Positions 28,151 to 36,243 of a stretch of 64,000 bases of DNA are shown one piece after another (positions within the stretch are counted from its first letter, which is position 1; each line of letters starts with the position of its first letter). The DNA comes from Pseudomonadota bacterium (lineage in GTDB: Bacteria > Pseudomonadota > Alphaproteobacteria > Rhizobiales > Pleomorphomonadaceae). Where the stretch lies: the NCBI GenBank assembly GCA_018262505.1, contig JAGSYV010000005.1, positions 35,292-99,291 of the forward strand. Direction: 5' to 3'. The notes beneath the pieces were generated by a model. The model had not been told where the DNA came from. It searched no databases and worked only from the letters and a program-made list of their open reading frames with translations. The position numbers and the translations under genes are program-made.

Positions 28151-28602
28151 GGCTTTTCCTCCGGCGGGAAAGCCGTGATATCGACGCCGTGATCGGCAAG
28201 CGTTTCCTTGATCTTGCCCCAAGCGGCGATGACCAGCGCCGGGCAACGCTCCCGCTTCAGGGACGCGTCGAACTTCATGATGTCGGAACAGTTGATGCCG
28301 CCATACTGACCGGTCGCGGCGGCGGTGAACCAGCCGGCAAAGTCGTCGAGCATGGCCCCCAGCTCAGGATGCTCGCGTTCGCCATCACCGCCCCGCCCGG
28401 CATAATAGCCAATGACGCAGCAGCCGGCCGATAGGGCTCCGCAATTGAACCCTTGCCCCATACCGAGGGCCAGCCCGGACATGGCCCGGACAAGACCCGG
28501 GTCGTCACGCCCCTGCGCCTCAAGGGCGAGCCGCATCAGGATGTGGCTGCACTTGAAATCGTCGAGCAGCAACTCGGCAACGCGGAAGGAGTCCTCGTTC
28601 AT
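28147..28602 (-). CDS. C_GCAxxG_C_C-family redox protein (DVU_1555-type)
   Basis: 151 residues, all-helical, with the family signature FNCGALSAGCCVIGYYAG (C54, C61, C62) and further cysteines C18, C105 (GINCSDIMKF) and C120. The family is thought to bind a metal or FeS centre, or to serve as a redox partner; no reaction is established. ATG 28602 follows GGGAGGG and overlaps the methyltransferase stop by 4 bp. It is part of the overlapping maturation operon. Confidence 0.86.
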   Translation of the reverse strand: MNEDSFRVAELLLDDFKCSHILMRLALEAQGRDDPGLVRAMSGLALGMGQGFNCGALSAGCCVIGYYAGRGGDGEREHPELGAMLDDFAGWFTAAATGQYGGINCSDIMKFDASLKRERCPALVIAAWGKIKETLADHGVDITAFPPEEKP

Positions 28603-29282
28603 GGGTTTGCCCTCCCTTTCGACGCCATCGGTTCGCCAGATCGCGCGGCGACGAGCAGTCGATAGCGCGGACGACCGGCCGTTTGCCCAGCGCAAGCGCA
28701 ATCGCCCCACAAGGCGTCGAGCGAACCGTAGTGGAAGATGAAGCGCGCGACAAAGCCGGCGAGCACGTCCGATCTGTCTTCGTCGTGAAGAATGACAAAG
28801 CCGGCGGCCAAAATGTCCTCGCAGAGGTCGTCTCGCCCGTCATCGCGCGGCCATTCGACGTCGGCGAGCAGCAAACGTCCCCCCGGCTTCAGCACCCGGG
28901 CCCATTCAACGAGCGCCGCACGACGGTCAGACATCAGCGACAGGCTGCATTCGGAGAGGACCGCGTCGAAACAGCCATCGGCAAATGGCAGGCGTGCGCC
29001 ATCGCCATGGAACAGCGCCGAGACGACCCGCGAAGCAGCGATCGCCAGCGTCCTTGGGTCTCGATCAACGCCAATGCCGACAAAGCCATGTTTCTCAAGC
29101 CAAACCAGGCTTTCACCGGCGCCACAACCGACATCCAATACCAACTCACCGAGACGCAGGCCGGACCGCTCGAACAGCGCTTTGACGATCGCCCCATCGC
29201 CTGGCCGCAACCGCTCGCCGGTGGCGCCCTCGACACAACCACTGCCAAACAGGCCCGGAAGTGGCAGTGACGATTTGTCCAT
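28599..29282 (-). CDS. SAM-dependent methyltransferase (DVU_1556-type)
   Basis: 227 residues, class I Rossmann methyltransferase. Motif I LVLDVGCGAGESLVWLE near residues 48-64, acidic IGVDRDPRT near 75, motif post-I SECSLSLMSD near 115, and VLKPGGRLLLADV near 135. A short C-terminal Cys pair, DCACAGQ, is present. It follows the small redox gene with a TGATG stop-start overlap. Target (small molecule, cofactor or protein) unknown. It occurs with the same set of partners in other aldehyde oxidoreductase clusters. Confidence 0.83.
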   Translation of the reverse strand: MDKSSLPLPGLFGSGCVEGATGERLRPGDGAIVKALFERSGLRLGELVLDVGCGAGESLVWLEKHGFVGIGVDRDPRTLAIAASRVVSALFHGDGARLPFADGCFDAVLSECSLSLMSDRRAALVEWARVLKPGGRLLLADVEWPRDDGRDDLCEDILAAGFVILHDEDRSDVLAGFVARFIFHYGSLDALWGDCACAGQTAGRPRYRLLVAARSGEPMASKGRANP

Positions 29283-29488
29283 CACTTATCCTCCAGAGCC
29301 TGTTCGACCTTGAGCATCCGCCCGGAGGCGAGCTCCTCCGAGACATAGACGAAACCGCAAGATGGGCAGCATGGCAGCTCGACCGGGAAGGTCTGGCCGA
29401 GATAGCTCGCCTCGACCTTTCGCATTTCCAATGGCTTATCGCAGCGGGCGCAGACGAGATCGGGAATATCGCCGGAAGTACCGGTCAT
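29282..29488 (-). CDS. Small Cys-rich redox protein (DVU_1557-type)
   Basis: 68 residues. Two cysteine knuckles, LVCARCDKP (C13, C16) and LPCCPSCGF (C40, C41, C44), in a zinc-ribbon or rubredoxin-like arrangement with one extra Cys. It overlaps the upstream dicluster gene by 4 bp and the downstream methyltransferase by one base. It probably serves as an electron carrier or metal chaperone within the cluster; inferred from size and context only. Confidence 0.8.
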   Translation of the reverse strand: MTGTSGDIPDLVCARCDKPLEMRKVEASYLGQTFPVELPCCPSCGFVYVSEELASGRMLKVEQALEDK

Positions 29489-31818
29489 GGCTTCACCTCC
29501 ACCTGCATGCGGTGGCCATAGGCGCGATGAACGACGAAGCCCGCTTCGGTCGGTTCGTATTCAACCCATGTGGTCACCGTGCCGATGCGACCGGAGGCGG
29601 TAAAATGGCCGCTGATCCGATCCTTGAGCCGACAGCCGGTCCGCTGCGCCTCGGCGATCACCTCGGCGATGTCGTCGACCAGCAACAGCTTGCACTCAAT
29701 CTCGGCCCGGACGGAGTCGGCGATAATGAGGGAAACGGACGGAACGGGATCGCTCATGCTTTCTCCCCAGAGGTCACGCCGCATGCGCCGGCTCAACCGC
29801 AGTCGATTGTCGCGACGCCCCGAGAAGCCAGGGTCGGGGCGAGCAGCGGGATCGTCGGCGTCGGGGAAGATCAGGTCAATGAGATGAAGGGCGCGCTTGC
29901 CACGCCGGGCAAAGTTGTCGCGGCACATGGCACAGTAGGCGAGATAGTCGTCATCGCTCTCCGCGATCCGCTGGTCGACGAAAGCGTTGCCGACCTCGGG
30001 ATTGGCGAAGGAGACAAGTCCGCCGTAACCGCAGCATGTGGTCTTCTCGGCGCCGGTCAGTTCGCGAACGTCGGCTCCCATCGAGGCGGCGATGGATCGC
30101 ACCGCCGCTTGAACATCATGGGCATGCCGGCTCGTACAGGGATCGTGGATGGCGAGCGATTTCACGACCGATCTCGGCACCGCGACATCCGGCAGACCGA
30201 TCGCAGCAAGCTCGGTCCAGAGCGAAGAAACCGGGATGTCCGGCAGGAATTCGCCGATCTGCTTGAGGCAAGTCGAGCAGGCCGTGACGATGCGCGGCCT
30301 CCCCTGCTCTTGCCATACGGCGTGAAGGTGATCGAGCACCTCCCTGTGCAGCGCCTTGCGCCCCGACCAATGGGCCGGCGCGCCACAGCAATCCATCATG
30401 AAACCAACGCCGCCCGGTAGACGTTCCGAGAGATAGCGATAGACAGCCTCGACCTGATGCGGCGCCGAGGCCGGCAACTGGCAACCGGGAAAGAACAACA
30501 CGGCGCTTTGGTCATGTCCCGGCTGATGGCGAACGAAGGCAACCTCGTCGGAACGACTGAAAGCCATGTCACGCAACGCGAAATCATGGTGGGAGGCGGG
30601 CATATGGCCACGCTCGACCATGCTCTGACGCGCATCGAGACAAACGTCGCCCATGGCGAGATCATTCGGACAGAGCGTCTCGCAGAGCCCGCACAAGGCG
30701 CAACTATCGATCATCCGGTTGGACTTGCGATTGCCCATGATGATCGAGTCGTTGTTGTAGATCTCGCGCACCGCCCGCTTGGGATAGGTCTTGTAGTGGG
30801 CGAGATAGGCGCACGCCTTGACGCATTCGAGGCAATGACAAGGGAAGCAGCGCGCCGCTTCGCTCATGGCCTCGGCGTGACTGTAGCCGGCGGTGGGATC
30901 GGCCGGCTCAACCGGCGGCACGGCAACCTGGCTCGCCGTGTTGACGTAAAGACATGTGCCGGTAGCATTATCGTCGGCGCGGCTCGCCGTCAGCGAGGCG
31001 CCTTGCAGAAAGCGATCGATGGAAACCGCCGCCCGCCGGCCGTCCCGAACCGAGAAGATGGCCGAATAGGTTTCATCGTCACCGGTATGAAGGCAGCTGC
31101 CGAACACCGCCGGCCGCGAGGTCGCCAGCGTGATCGGATCGAGATCAATCCGCCCGGCGGAGGTCAGACGCAATGTCCCTGCGAACGGAATGGCCGGGCC
31201 GGGACCGATGGCCAGGAGAACGGCGTCATGCGCTGCAATGAGATCGGCGAGCACAAGCAGGCCGTCGCCACCCGTCACCCTTTGGCGGCAACGGATGTCG
31301 ACGCCGAGCGATATGAGCGCGCCGAGATCGGCCTCGACCGCCGATGGCGGCAACAGGGAGGGATAGGCGTCATGGCGGAGGCGCTCAAGCGGGCGCGGTT
31401 CAGCCTCAAAAACCGTGACGGCGTGCCCCTTCATCGTAAGGTCGAAAGCCGCCGTGAGGCCAGCCAGCCCGGCGCCGACGACAGCAATTGTCTTGGGTTT
31501 GCGTGCTCGCTGAGCCGTGCGGCGAATTGTCGGATAGGCCTCTTCGACGAGCGCCCGTTCGAGCGCGCCCAAGCGGACGGCGCCACCCGCCTCGGCCCGG
31601 CGGCAGACCGCCTCGCAGGGGTGTTCGCAGATATGAGCGATGATGGCCGGAAAGGGAACAACGCGGCTAAAAAGCCCCATGGCCCCGGCGAAATCGCCGG
31701 CGGCCATCTTCTCGGCCATGCCACGCGCATCGGCGCGCAACGGACAGGCAGCGGCGCATGCCGGTGGCTGCTCCTCAATGCAGAGCGCTTCCCACGCCTT
31801 GATTTGGTCGCCATCCAT
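29485..31818 (-). CDS. FAD/NAD(P) oxidoreductase with ferredoxin and CCG (dicluster) domains (DVU_1558-type)
   Basis: 777 residues. The N-terminal GltD-like helical FeS region (CAAACPLRADARGM; ICEHPCEAVCRR) is followed by a dinucleotide fold, KTIAVVGAGLAGLTAAFDLT, near residue 108. Two ferredoxin-type cysteine clusters follow (CFPCHCLECVKAC near 340; SCALCGLCETLCPNDLAMG near 385). Then come two CCG domains of HdrB type (FFPGCQ...MMDCCGAPA and HDPCTSR...TTCCGYGGL), and a roughly 100-residue tail. It should move electrons between NAD(P)H, FeS centres and a thiol or disulfide partner, probably as the redox partner of the aldehyde oxidoreductase. A weak ribosome site precedes ATG 31818. Two strong hairpins separate it from the mop gene. 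Confidence 0.87.
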   Translation of the reverse strand: MDGDQIKAWEALCIEEQPPACAAACPLRADARGMAEKMAAGDFAGAMGLFSRVVPFPAIIAHICEHPCEAVCRRAEAGGAVRLGALERALVEEAYPTIRRTAQRARKPKTIAVVGAGLAGLTAAFDLTMKGHAVTVFEAEPRPLERLRHDAYPSLLPPSAVEADLGALISLGVDIRCRQRVTGGDGLLVLADLIAAHDAVLLAIGPGPAIPFAGTLRLTSAGRIDLDPITLATSRPAVFGSCLHTGDDETYSAIFSVRDGRRAAVSIDRFLQGASLTASRADDNATGTCLYVNTASQVAVPPVEPADPTAGYSHAEAMSEAARCFPCHCLECVKACAYLAHYKTYPKRAVREIYNNDSIIMGNRKSNRMIDSCALCGLCETLCPNDLAMGDVCLDARQSMVERGHMPASHHDFALRDMAFSRSDEVAFVRHQPGHDQSAVLFFPGCQLPASAPHQVEAVYRYLSERLPGGVGFMMDCCGAPAHWSGRKALHREVLDHLHAVWQEQGRPRIVTACSTCLKQIGEFLPDIPVSSLWTELAAIGLPDVAVPRSVVKSLAIHDPCTSRHAHDVQAAVRSIAASMGADVRELTGAEKTTCCGYGGLVSFANPEVGNAFVDQRIAESDDDYLAYCAMCRDNFARRGKRALHLIDLIFPDADDPAARPDPGFSGRRDNRLRLSRRMRRDLWGESMSDPVPSVSLIIADSVRAEIECKLLLVDDIAEVIAEAQRTGCRLKDRISGHFTASGRIGTVTTWVEYEPTEAGFVVHRAYGHRMQVEVKP

Positions 31819-31856
31819 GATGGTCTCGATAGGTTGCCATTGAGCCGAATTAGGTA

Positions 31857-31919
31857 CGGGCGGCCCGGGAGAGGTCGGGCCGCCCGCGGTTTAGGGGAGC
31901 GGGCGGAAAGGCTCCCCTA
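31857..31919 (-). other. Two intercistronic hairpins downstream of mop
   Basis: First hairpin: CGGGCGGCCCG / CGGGCCGCCCG (11-bp perfect stem, 8-base loop, 31857-31886). Second: TAGGGGAGC / GCTCCCCTA (31892-31919). They lie between the aldehyde oxidoreductase stop and the next gene. No strong T run follows, so mRNA protection or partial termination is more likely than full termination. Confidence 0.7.
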
Positions 31920-31929
31920 TTGTCGGATC

Positions 31930-34689
31930 TCAGTTGTGCTGAAGATCCTTTTTGGCCGCGGCCGCTCCTGCCTTCGCCTCAAGCCCCATCTTAATCGCCT
32001 CAGGCAGAGCAGGAATACGGAATATCCGCACGCCGCAGGCGTTGTAGATGGCATTGAGGATAGCCGGATGAAGCGCTGTCAGCGGCGCTTCGCCGACACC
32101 GGCGGCACCGAAGGGACCGAGCGGGCGAGCGGTTTCGAGATAAAGGATCTCGATATCGTCCGGCACATCCTTCGGATAGGGAATGCCACAGTCCTTGAGC
32201 GTGGTGTGCAGGTCCAGGTCCTCGAAGTCCTCGGTCAGAGCAAGACCGATGCCCTGGGCAAGACCGCCGTAGACCTGACCGTCGACGGTAGCCTTGTTGA
32301 TGATGGTGCCGACGTCGATGGCCGTCGTCAGCTTGACCACGGACGCCTTGCCGGTCTCCACGTCGACTTCGACCTCCGGCATGAACACTTCGTACATGTA
32401 GATCGGGAACGGGTTGCCCTGGCCGGTGTCGGCCGAGCAGTCGGTGCAAGCCGCCGCCACCCACTTGCCGTCGTAGGAAAGCGGAATGTTCTCGGTCACC
32501 ATCTCCTTGTAGGTCCGATAGCTGCCGTCCGGCTTCTTCATGGCGTTGAGCAACATTTCGGCAGCGACGCGGATAGCATTGCCGCAGAAGACGTTGGAGC
32601 GACTGCCACCAGCCGGTCCACCGTTCGGCCCGAAGGTGTCGGCCATGACCAGCCCGATCTGCTCCGGCTTGACGCCGGCCACACGCAACACCTCATGCGC
32701 CATGGTCTGGGCGGAGAGATCGGCCCCCTGGCCGTGGTCTTCCCAACCCGAGTGGACGATGAAGCCGGCGGGCGTCATCTCGACACGAGCTTCCGAACTG
32801 TCAGGCCCATCGAGACCGCAGCCATAGATGCCGAGGGAAATACCGACGCCGCGCTTGGTCTCGGGAGTCGACAGTTTGGCAGCCCGCTTCTTGGCTTCCA
32901 GGTATTTCGGCCGGATCAGGTCGAACAGTTGCTTCAGAACCAGCACCTCGGGCTTCTGCCCGGTGGGTGTCGTCGACGTCTCGTTGTAGAGATTCTTGTA
33001 GCGGAACTCGAGCGGATCCTCGCCCATCTTCTCGGCCAGCATATCCATGGCGATTTCGCCGGCCAGGAAGGCCTGCGGCGAACCATAGCCACGGAAAGCC
33101 GAGCCCCAGGCGTGGTTGGTCGCAACCGTCTTGCCCTTGCCGCGGATGTTTTCGAGGTGGTAGCCGGCGCCGGTGAACTGGGCCTGGCGCAGCGTCACCA
33201 GATCGCCGAATTCCGAATAGGGGCCGTGATCCAGCCACCAATCGGTTTCCATGGCGGTGAGCTTGCCATTCTTGTCGCAGGCGAGGCGGATGTTGATGTT
33301 GGCCGGGCTGCGCTTACCGGTGTAGGTGATGTTCTGATACTGGTCGTAGACCAGCGACACCGGCTTCTTGGTGACCAACGCGGCGACGCCGAGCAGAGCT
33401 TCCATGGTCGGCGAGAACTTGTAGCCGAAGGTGCCGCCGGTGGGATTCTGGATCAGCCGCAGCTTCTCGGGAGGAATGCCGAGGCCGGGGCAGATCATGG
33501 CGTGATGCAGATGCACGCCGATCGACTTGGAGAGGATCGTCAGCACGCCGTCATCATCGACGAAGGCTTCGCCGCAGTCCGGCTCCAGATGCAGATGCGG
33601 CTGGCGCGAGCAGTAGGTGGTGATGTCGACGACGGCGGCGGCACTGGCCATCAGCGGCTTGGTGTCGGCACCCTTGACGACGCCCTGCTCGTAATAGGCA
33701 TTGGGAACGCCCGGATGGATTTCCATCGCATCTGGCGCAAGGGCGGCGAAGCCGGACATATAGGCCGGCAGCACTTCGAGATCGACCTTGACCTTCTTGG
33801 CGGCGGCGCGAGCATGTTCCTCGGTATCGGCGGCGACGATGGCAATGGCATCGCCGAACTGGAAGATCTTTTCCTTGCACAGGATCGGACGATCCCAGCC
33901 GTCACCCTTGTTGGTCGGGAAGGTGATGAGGCCGGTGATGGCGTTCTTGCCGCCGACGTCCTTCCAGGTGATGATCCGCTCGACGCCGACCATCTTCTCG
34001 GCTTCCGCCGTGTCGATGTTCTTGATCAGGGCATGGCTGACGTCGGCCTGCACCAGCGCGAGGCGCAACGTGCCGGCGGGCATCTTGAGCGCAACGTCGG
34101 CGCCAAAATCCCAGGTTCCCGTCACCTTGGCGACAGCCGACGGACGAATGTATTCGGTGCCGAGGATGGAGCCGTCCTCCTTGGGCTTCGGCATGATGTC
34201 GTAGATGGTCTTCTCGCCACGCATGATGGCAGCGGCGTCCATCACCGAGTCGATCAGCGGCTTGTAGCCGGTGCAGCGGCAGAGATTGCGGTTGCGATGG
34301 AACCAGGCGCGGACTTCCTCGCGGGTCGGGTTGAGGTTCTTGTCCAGCAAGGCCTTGGCCGACATGATGAAGCCGGGCGAGCAGACGCCGCATTGGGCAC
34401 TGCCGTGAGCCATCCAGGCAACCTGCAGCGGATGAAGATTCTCGGGGGTGCCGATGCCTTCGATGGTGACGACCTTCGAACCGGCAACCAGCTTCTCCAT
34501 CGGCGTCACGCAGGCGCGGATGGGCTTGCCGTCGATCAGCACGGTGCACGAACCGCACTGGCCGTCGGCGCAGCAAACCTTACAGCCGGTGAGCATCATC
34601 TGCTCGCGCAGCACGTCGGCGAGCGAGCGCTTCGGGTCGGCAACGACCCAGCGCTCCACACCATTCACGTTTAGAGAAATGCGTTTCAT
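31930..34689 (-). CDS. mop: Molybdenum-dependent aldehyde oxidoreductase, single-chain Mop type
   Basis: 919 residues, close to the 907 of the Desulfovibrio gigas enzyme, with both FeS and Mo domains in one chain and no FAD domain. The cysteines fall where I recall them in D. gigas Mop: C40, C45, C48, C60 for the plant-type 2Fe-2S cluster and C100, C103, C137, C139 for the second. Mo-domain motifs include GGTFGYKF, FRGYGSPQA and the catalytic GVGEAPLT with Glu867. It oxidises aldehydes to carboxylic acids using water; cofactor probably MCD. Location is cytosolic (no signal peptide). AGGAGG lies a few bases before the ATG. Physiological substrate unknown. Confidence 0.93.
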   Translation of the reverse strand: MKRISLNVNGVERWVVADPKRSLADVLREQMMLTGCKVCCADGQCGSCTVLIDGKPIRACVTPMEKLVAGSKVVTIEGIGTPENLHPLQVAWMAHGSAQCGVCSPGFIMSAKALLDKNLNPTREEVRAWFHRNRNLCRCTGYKPLIDSVMDAAAIMRGEKTIYDIMPKPKEDGSILGTEYIRPSAVAKVTGTWDFGADVALKMPAGTLRLALVQADVSHALIKNIDTAEAEKMVGVERIITWKDVGGKNAITGLITFPTNKGDGWDRPILCKEKIFQFGDAIAIVAADTEEHARAAAKKVKVDLEVLPAYMSGFAALAPDAMEIHPGVPNAYYEQGVVKGADTKPLMASAAAVVDITTYCSRQPHLHLEPDCGEAFVDDDGVLTILSKSIGVHLHHAMICPGLGIPPEKLRLIQNPTGGTFGYKFSPTMEALLGVAALVTKKPVSLVYDQYQNITYTGKRSPANINIRLACDKNGKLTAMETDWWLDHGPYSEFGDLVTLRQAQFTGAGYHLENIRGKGKTVATNHAWGSAFRGYGSPQAFLAGEIAMDMLAEKMGEDPLEFRYKNLYNETSTTPTGQKPEVLVLKQLFDLIRPKYLEAKKRAAKLSTPETKRGVGISLGIYGCGLDGPDSSEARVEMTPAGFIVHSGWEDHGQGADLSAQTMAHEVLRVAGVKPEQIGLVMADTFGPNGGPAGGSRSNVFCGNAIRVAAEMLLNAMKKPDGSYRTYKEMVTENIPLSYDGKWVAAACTDCSADTGQGNPFPIYMYEVFMPEVEVDVETGKASVVKLTTAIDVGTIINKATVDGQVYGGLAQGIGLALTEDFEDLDLHTTLKDCGIPYPKDVPDDIEILYLETARPLGPFGAAGVGEAPLTALHPAILNAIYNACGVRIFRIPALPEAIKMGLEAKAGAAAAKKDLQHN

Positions 34690-34731
34690 GTCTTCCTCCT
34701 AGGCTATTCCGTTCGTTTCAACGTCCCCAAC

Positions 34732-35580
34732 TCAGCTGGCGGCAGAGAGAGGGGCTCCCTCTTCGCCAGCCGCACACCAGTCCATGGTCCGCGTCAGCGG
34801 GCATGCCTTGTCGACACCTCGGATGTGGGCGATCATTTCGGCGGTCACTGAGACCGCGATTTCCTCAGGCCCTTCGGCCCCGATCTCGAGACCGACCGGC
34901 GCGTGGACGCGTGCGAACGCTTCCGGAGCGAAGCCGGCGGCAACGAGATTCTTGTAGACGGTGAGCACCTTGCGCTTCGAGCCGATCATGCCGATGTAGC
35001 CGGCCGGCGTGCCGAGCGCCCAGGCGAGCGCCTCCTGATCGAGGGCGTGGCCGCGCATGGCGATGAACACCAGCGACGAGGCATTGGGCGAAAGATGCGG
35101 GGTTGTCGCCGCGAGCGGTCCGGCATGGGTGCTAGCAGCGGCGGGGAACCGCTCGGCATTGGCGAACTCGGCACGGTCATCGACGACCACCGTCTCGAGC
35201 CCCAGCGTCCGGCAGATCGTTTCGGTCATCAGGCCGACGTGGCCGCCGCCGAAAATGTAGACGGTCCGGTTGGGCATGATCGCCTCGATGTAAAACTGCA
35301 GATTTCCGCCGCAGATCATGCCGAGATCGAGCGTCGGGTTTTTGTGAAGGTCGATGGCCAGCATTTGCGACAGGCCTGATGCGATAACCTCGCGGGCGAC
35401 CATGATCGCCCTACCCTCGGCAGCCCCGCCACCGACCGTGCCGGCGATGGTGCCGTCGGCGCGCACCAGCATCTTGGCCGCCGTCGCCGAAGGCGTTGAC
35501 CCCGATTGGGTCACAATGGAAACCAGCGCGGCGCGACGACCGGCATCGCGCTCGCAGATGAGTTCCTTGTAGATATCCAT
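34732..35580 (-). CDS. xdhC: XdhC-family molybdoenzyme maturation factor
   Basis: 282 residues. N-terminal XdhC/CoxI domain (VSIVTQSGSTPSATAAKMLV, GTVGGGAAEGR) and a C-terminal Rossmann domain with VYIFGGGHVGLMTE near residue 133, GMIGSKRK near 215, and a closing GLEIGAEGPEEIAVSV motif. XdhC proteins bind molybdenum cofactor, promote its sulfuration and deliver it to xanthine-dehydrogenase-family enzymes. ATG 35580 follows GGAGGAC; the frame is open much further upstream without homology. It is 42 bp upstream of mop, so the two should be co-expressed. Confidence 0.92.
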   Translation of the reverse strand: MDIYKELICERDAGRRAALVSIVTQSGSTPSATAAKMLVRADGTIAGTVGGGAAEGRAIMVAREVIASGLSQMLAIDLHKNPTLDLGMICGGNLQFYIEAIMPNRTVYIFGGGHVGLMTETICRTLGLETVVVDDRAEFANAERFPAAASTHAGPLAATTPHLSPNASSLVFIAMRGHALDQEALAWALGTPAGYIGMIGSKRKVLTVYKNLVAAGFAPEAFARVHAPVGLEIGAEGPEEIAVSVTAEMIAHIRGVDKACPLTRTMDWCAAGEEGAPLSAAS

Positions 35581-35943
35581 GTTGTCCTCCGGCGGCCTGC
35601 GAGACACAGCAAACCCGAACGGCCAACCGCTTTCAGCTCCTCTGCCGAACCCGAATTTCCTCCTCGGGGCGGCGCTGAACGGCGACCTGTCCATGTTGGC
35701 CAGAGTCAGCCATCGCGAGGACAAAATCTGTCCGATACAGGACTCGTGGCGCGGAAATCGCTGTCGCCTGCGCGACGGCGCCGAACGGTTCAAATGGATA
35801 AAGGGAAAAAAATTGGCGGAAAACCGCAATTTCAGAGCATTCAGCTCTCGTCCGGGCGCTGGATGCGTATGAACACGCACAGGATGGGCGCCACAGCGCC
35901 GGACGCTCGGCACTAACCCTGCCGACCGGCACGACGGGGCTTA
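35581..35943. promoter_or_regulatory. Intergenic region upstream of xdhC-mop with a GGACA/TGTCC operator-like array
   Basis: 363 bp without a convincing gene. At 35719-35733 lies GGACA-N5-TGTCC. Its right arm also forms GTCC-N6-GGAC with the following bases (to about 35743), so three half-sites alternate. This is a candidate operator for the xdhC-mop operon. Nearer the moaD end, GCGG-AAAA-CCGC (35816-35827) next to an A/T run could be a weak leftward terminator. Confidence 0.4.
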
Positions 35944-36216
35944 TCAGCCGCCGGTCATCGGCGGAAACAGGGCGATCTCCCGCGCCGCGCCGAGCAATTC
36001 GTCCTGTTCGATGTGCAGTTGATCGACGGCGACGCGGATGGTCGACGGCGACTCCAGCGCGTAGGCATAATTGTCGCCGCGCCCGGACAGCCAGGCGATC
36101 ATCTCGCCGGCTGTACGGACGTTGTCAGGCAAGCTGAGGCGCTCGTCGGAAAGACCGATGCGTTCACGCACCCAGGCGAAATAGATGACGCGGATCTCGC
36201 GGCTCTGCGCTTCCAT
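35944..36216 (-). CDS. MoaD/ThiS-family sulfur carrier protein
   Basis: 90 residues, beta-grasp fold, ending in FPPMTGG, the C-terminal Gly-Gly that is adenylated and thiocarboxylated by MoeB. It begins with the family-typical IRVIYFAWVRERIG. ATG 36216 follows a strong GGAGGAG site; an ATG at 36234 has none. No moaE lies nearby, and its position next to the aldehyde oxidoreductase suggests a dedicated sulfur carrier for this system. Confidence 0.88.
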   Translation of the reverse strand: MEAQSREIRVIYFAWVRERIGLSDERLSLPDNVRTAGEMIAWLSGRGDNYAYALESPSTIRVAVDQLHIEQDELLGAAREIALFPPMTGG

Positions 36217-36243
36217 CGGCTCCTCCGATCCCATGTTGCGTGA

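Noticed and set aside
30457-34674. A 1405-codon open frame on the plus strand opposite mop and the dicluster gene
   Set aside because: It is the complement of two well-supported genes, low in recognisable motifs and rich in residues typical of antisense translation of GC-rich DNA.
31930-34689. Xanthine dehydrogenase
   Set aside because: Single-chain FeS plus Mo domain without FAD domain, and cysteine numbering identical to that recalled for Mop; XdhC occurs with both types.
35816-35827. Terminator after moaD
   Set aside because: The stem is only four base pairs; too weak to list on its own although an A/T run lies beside it.
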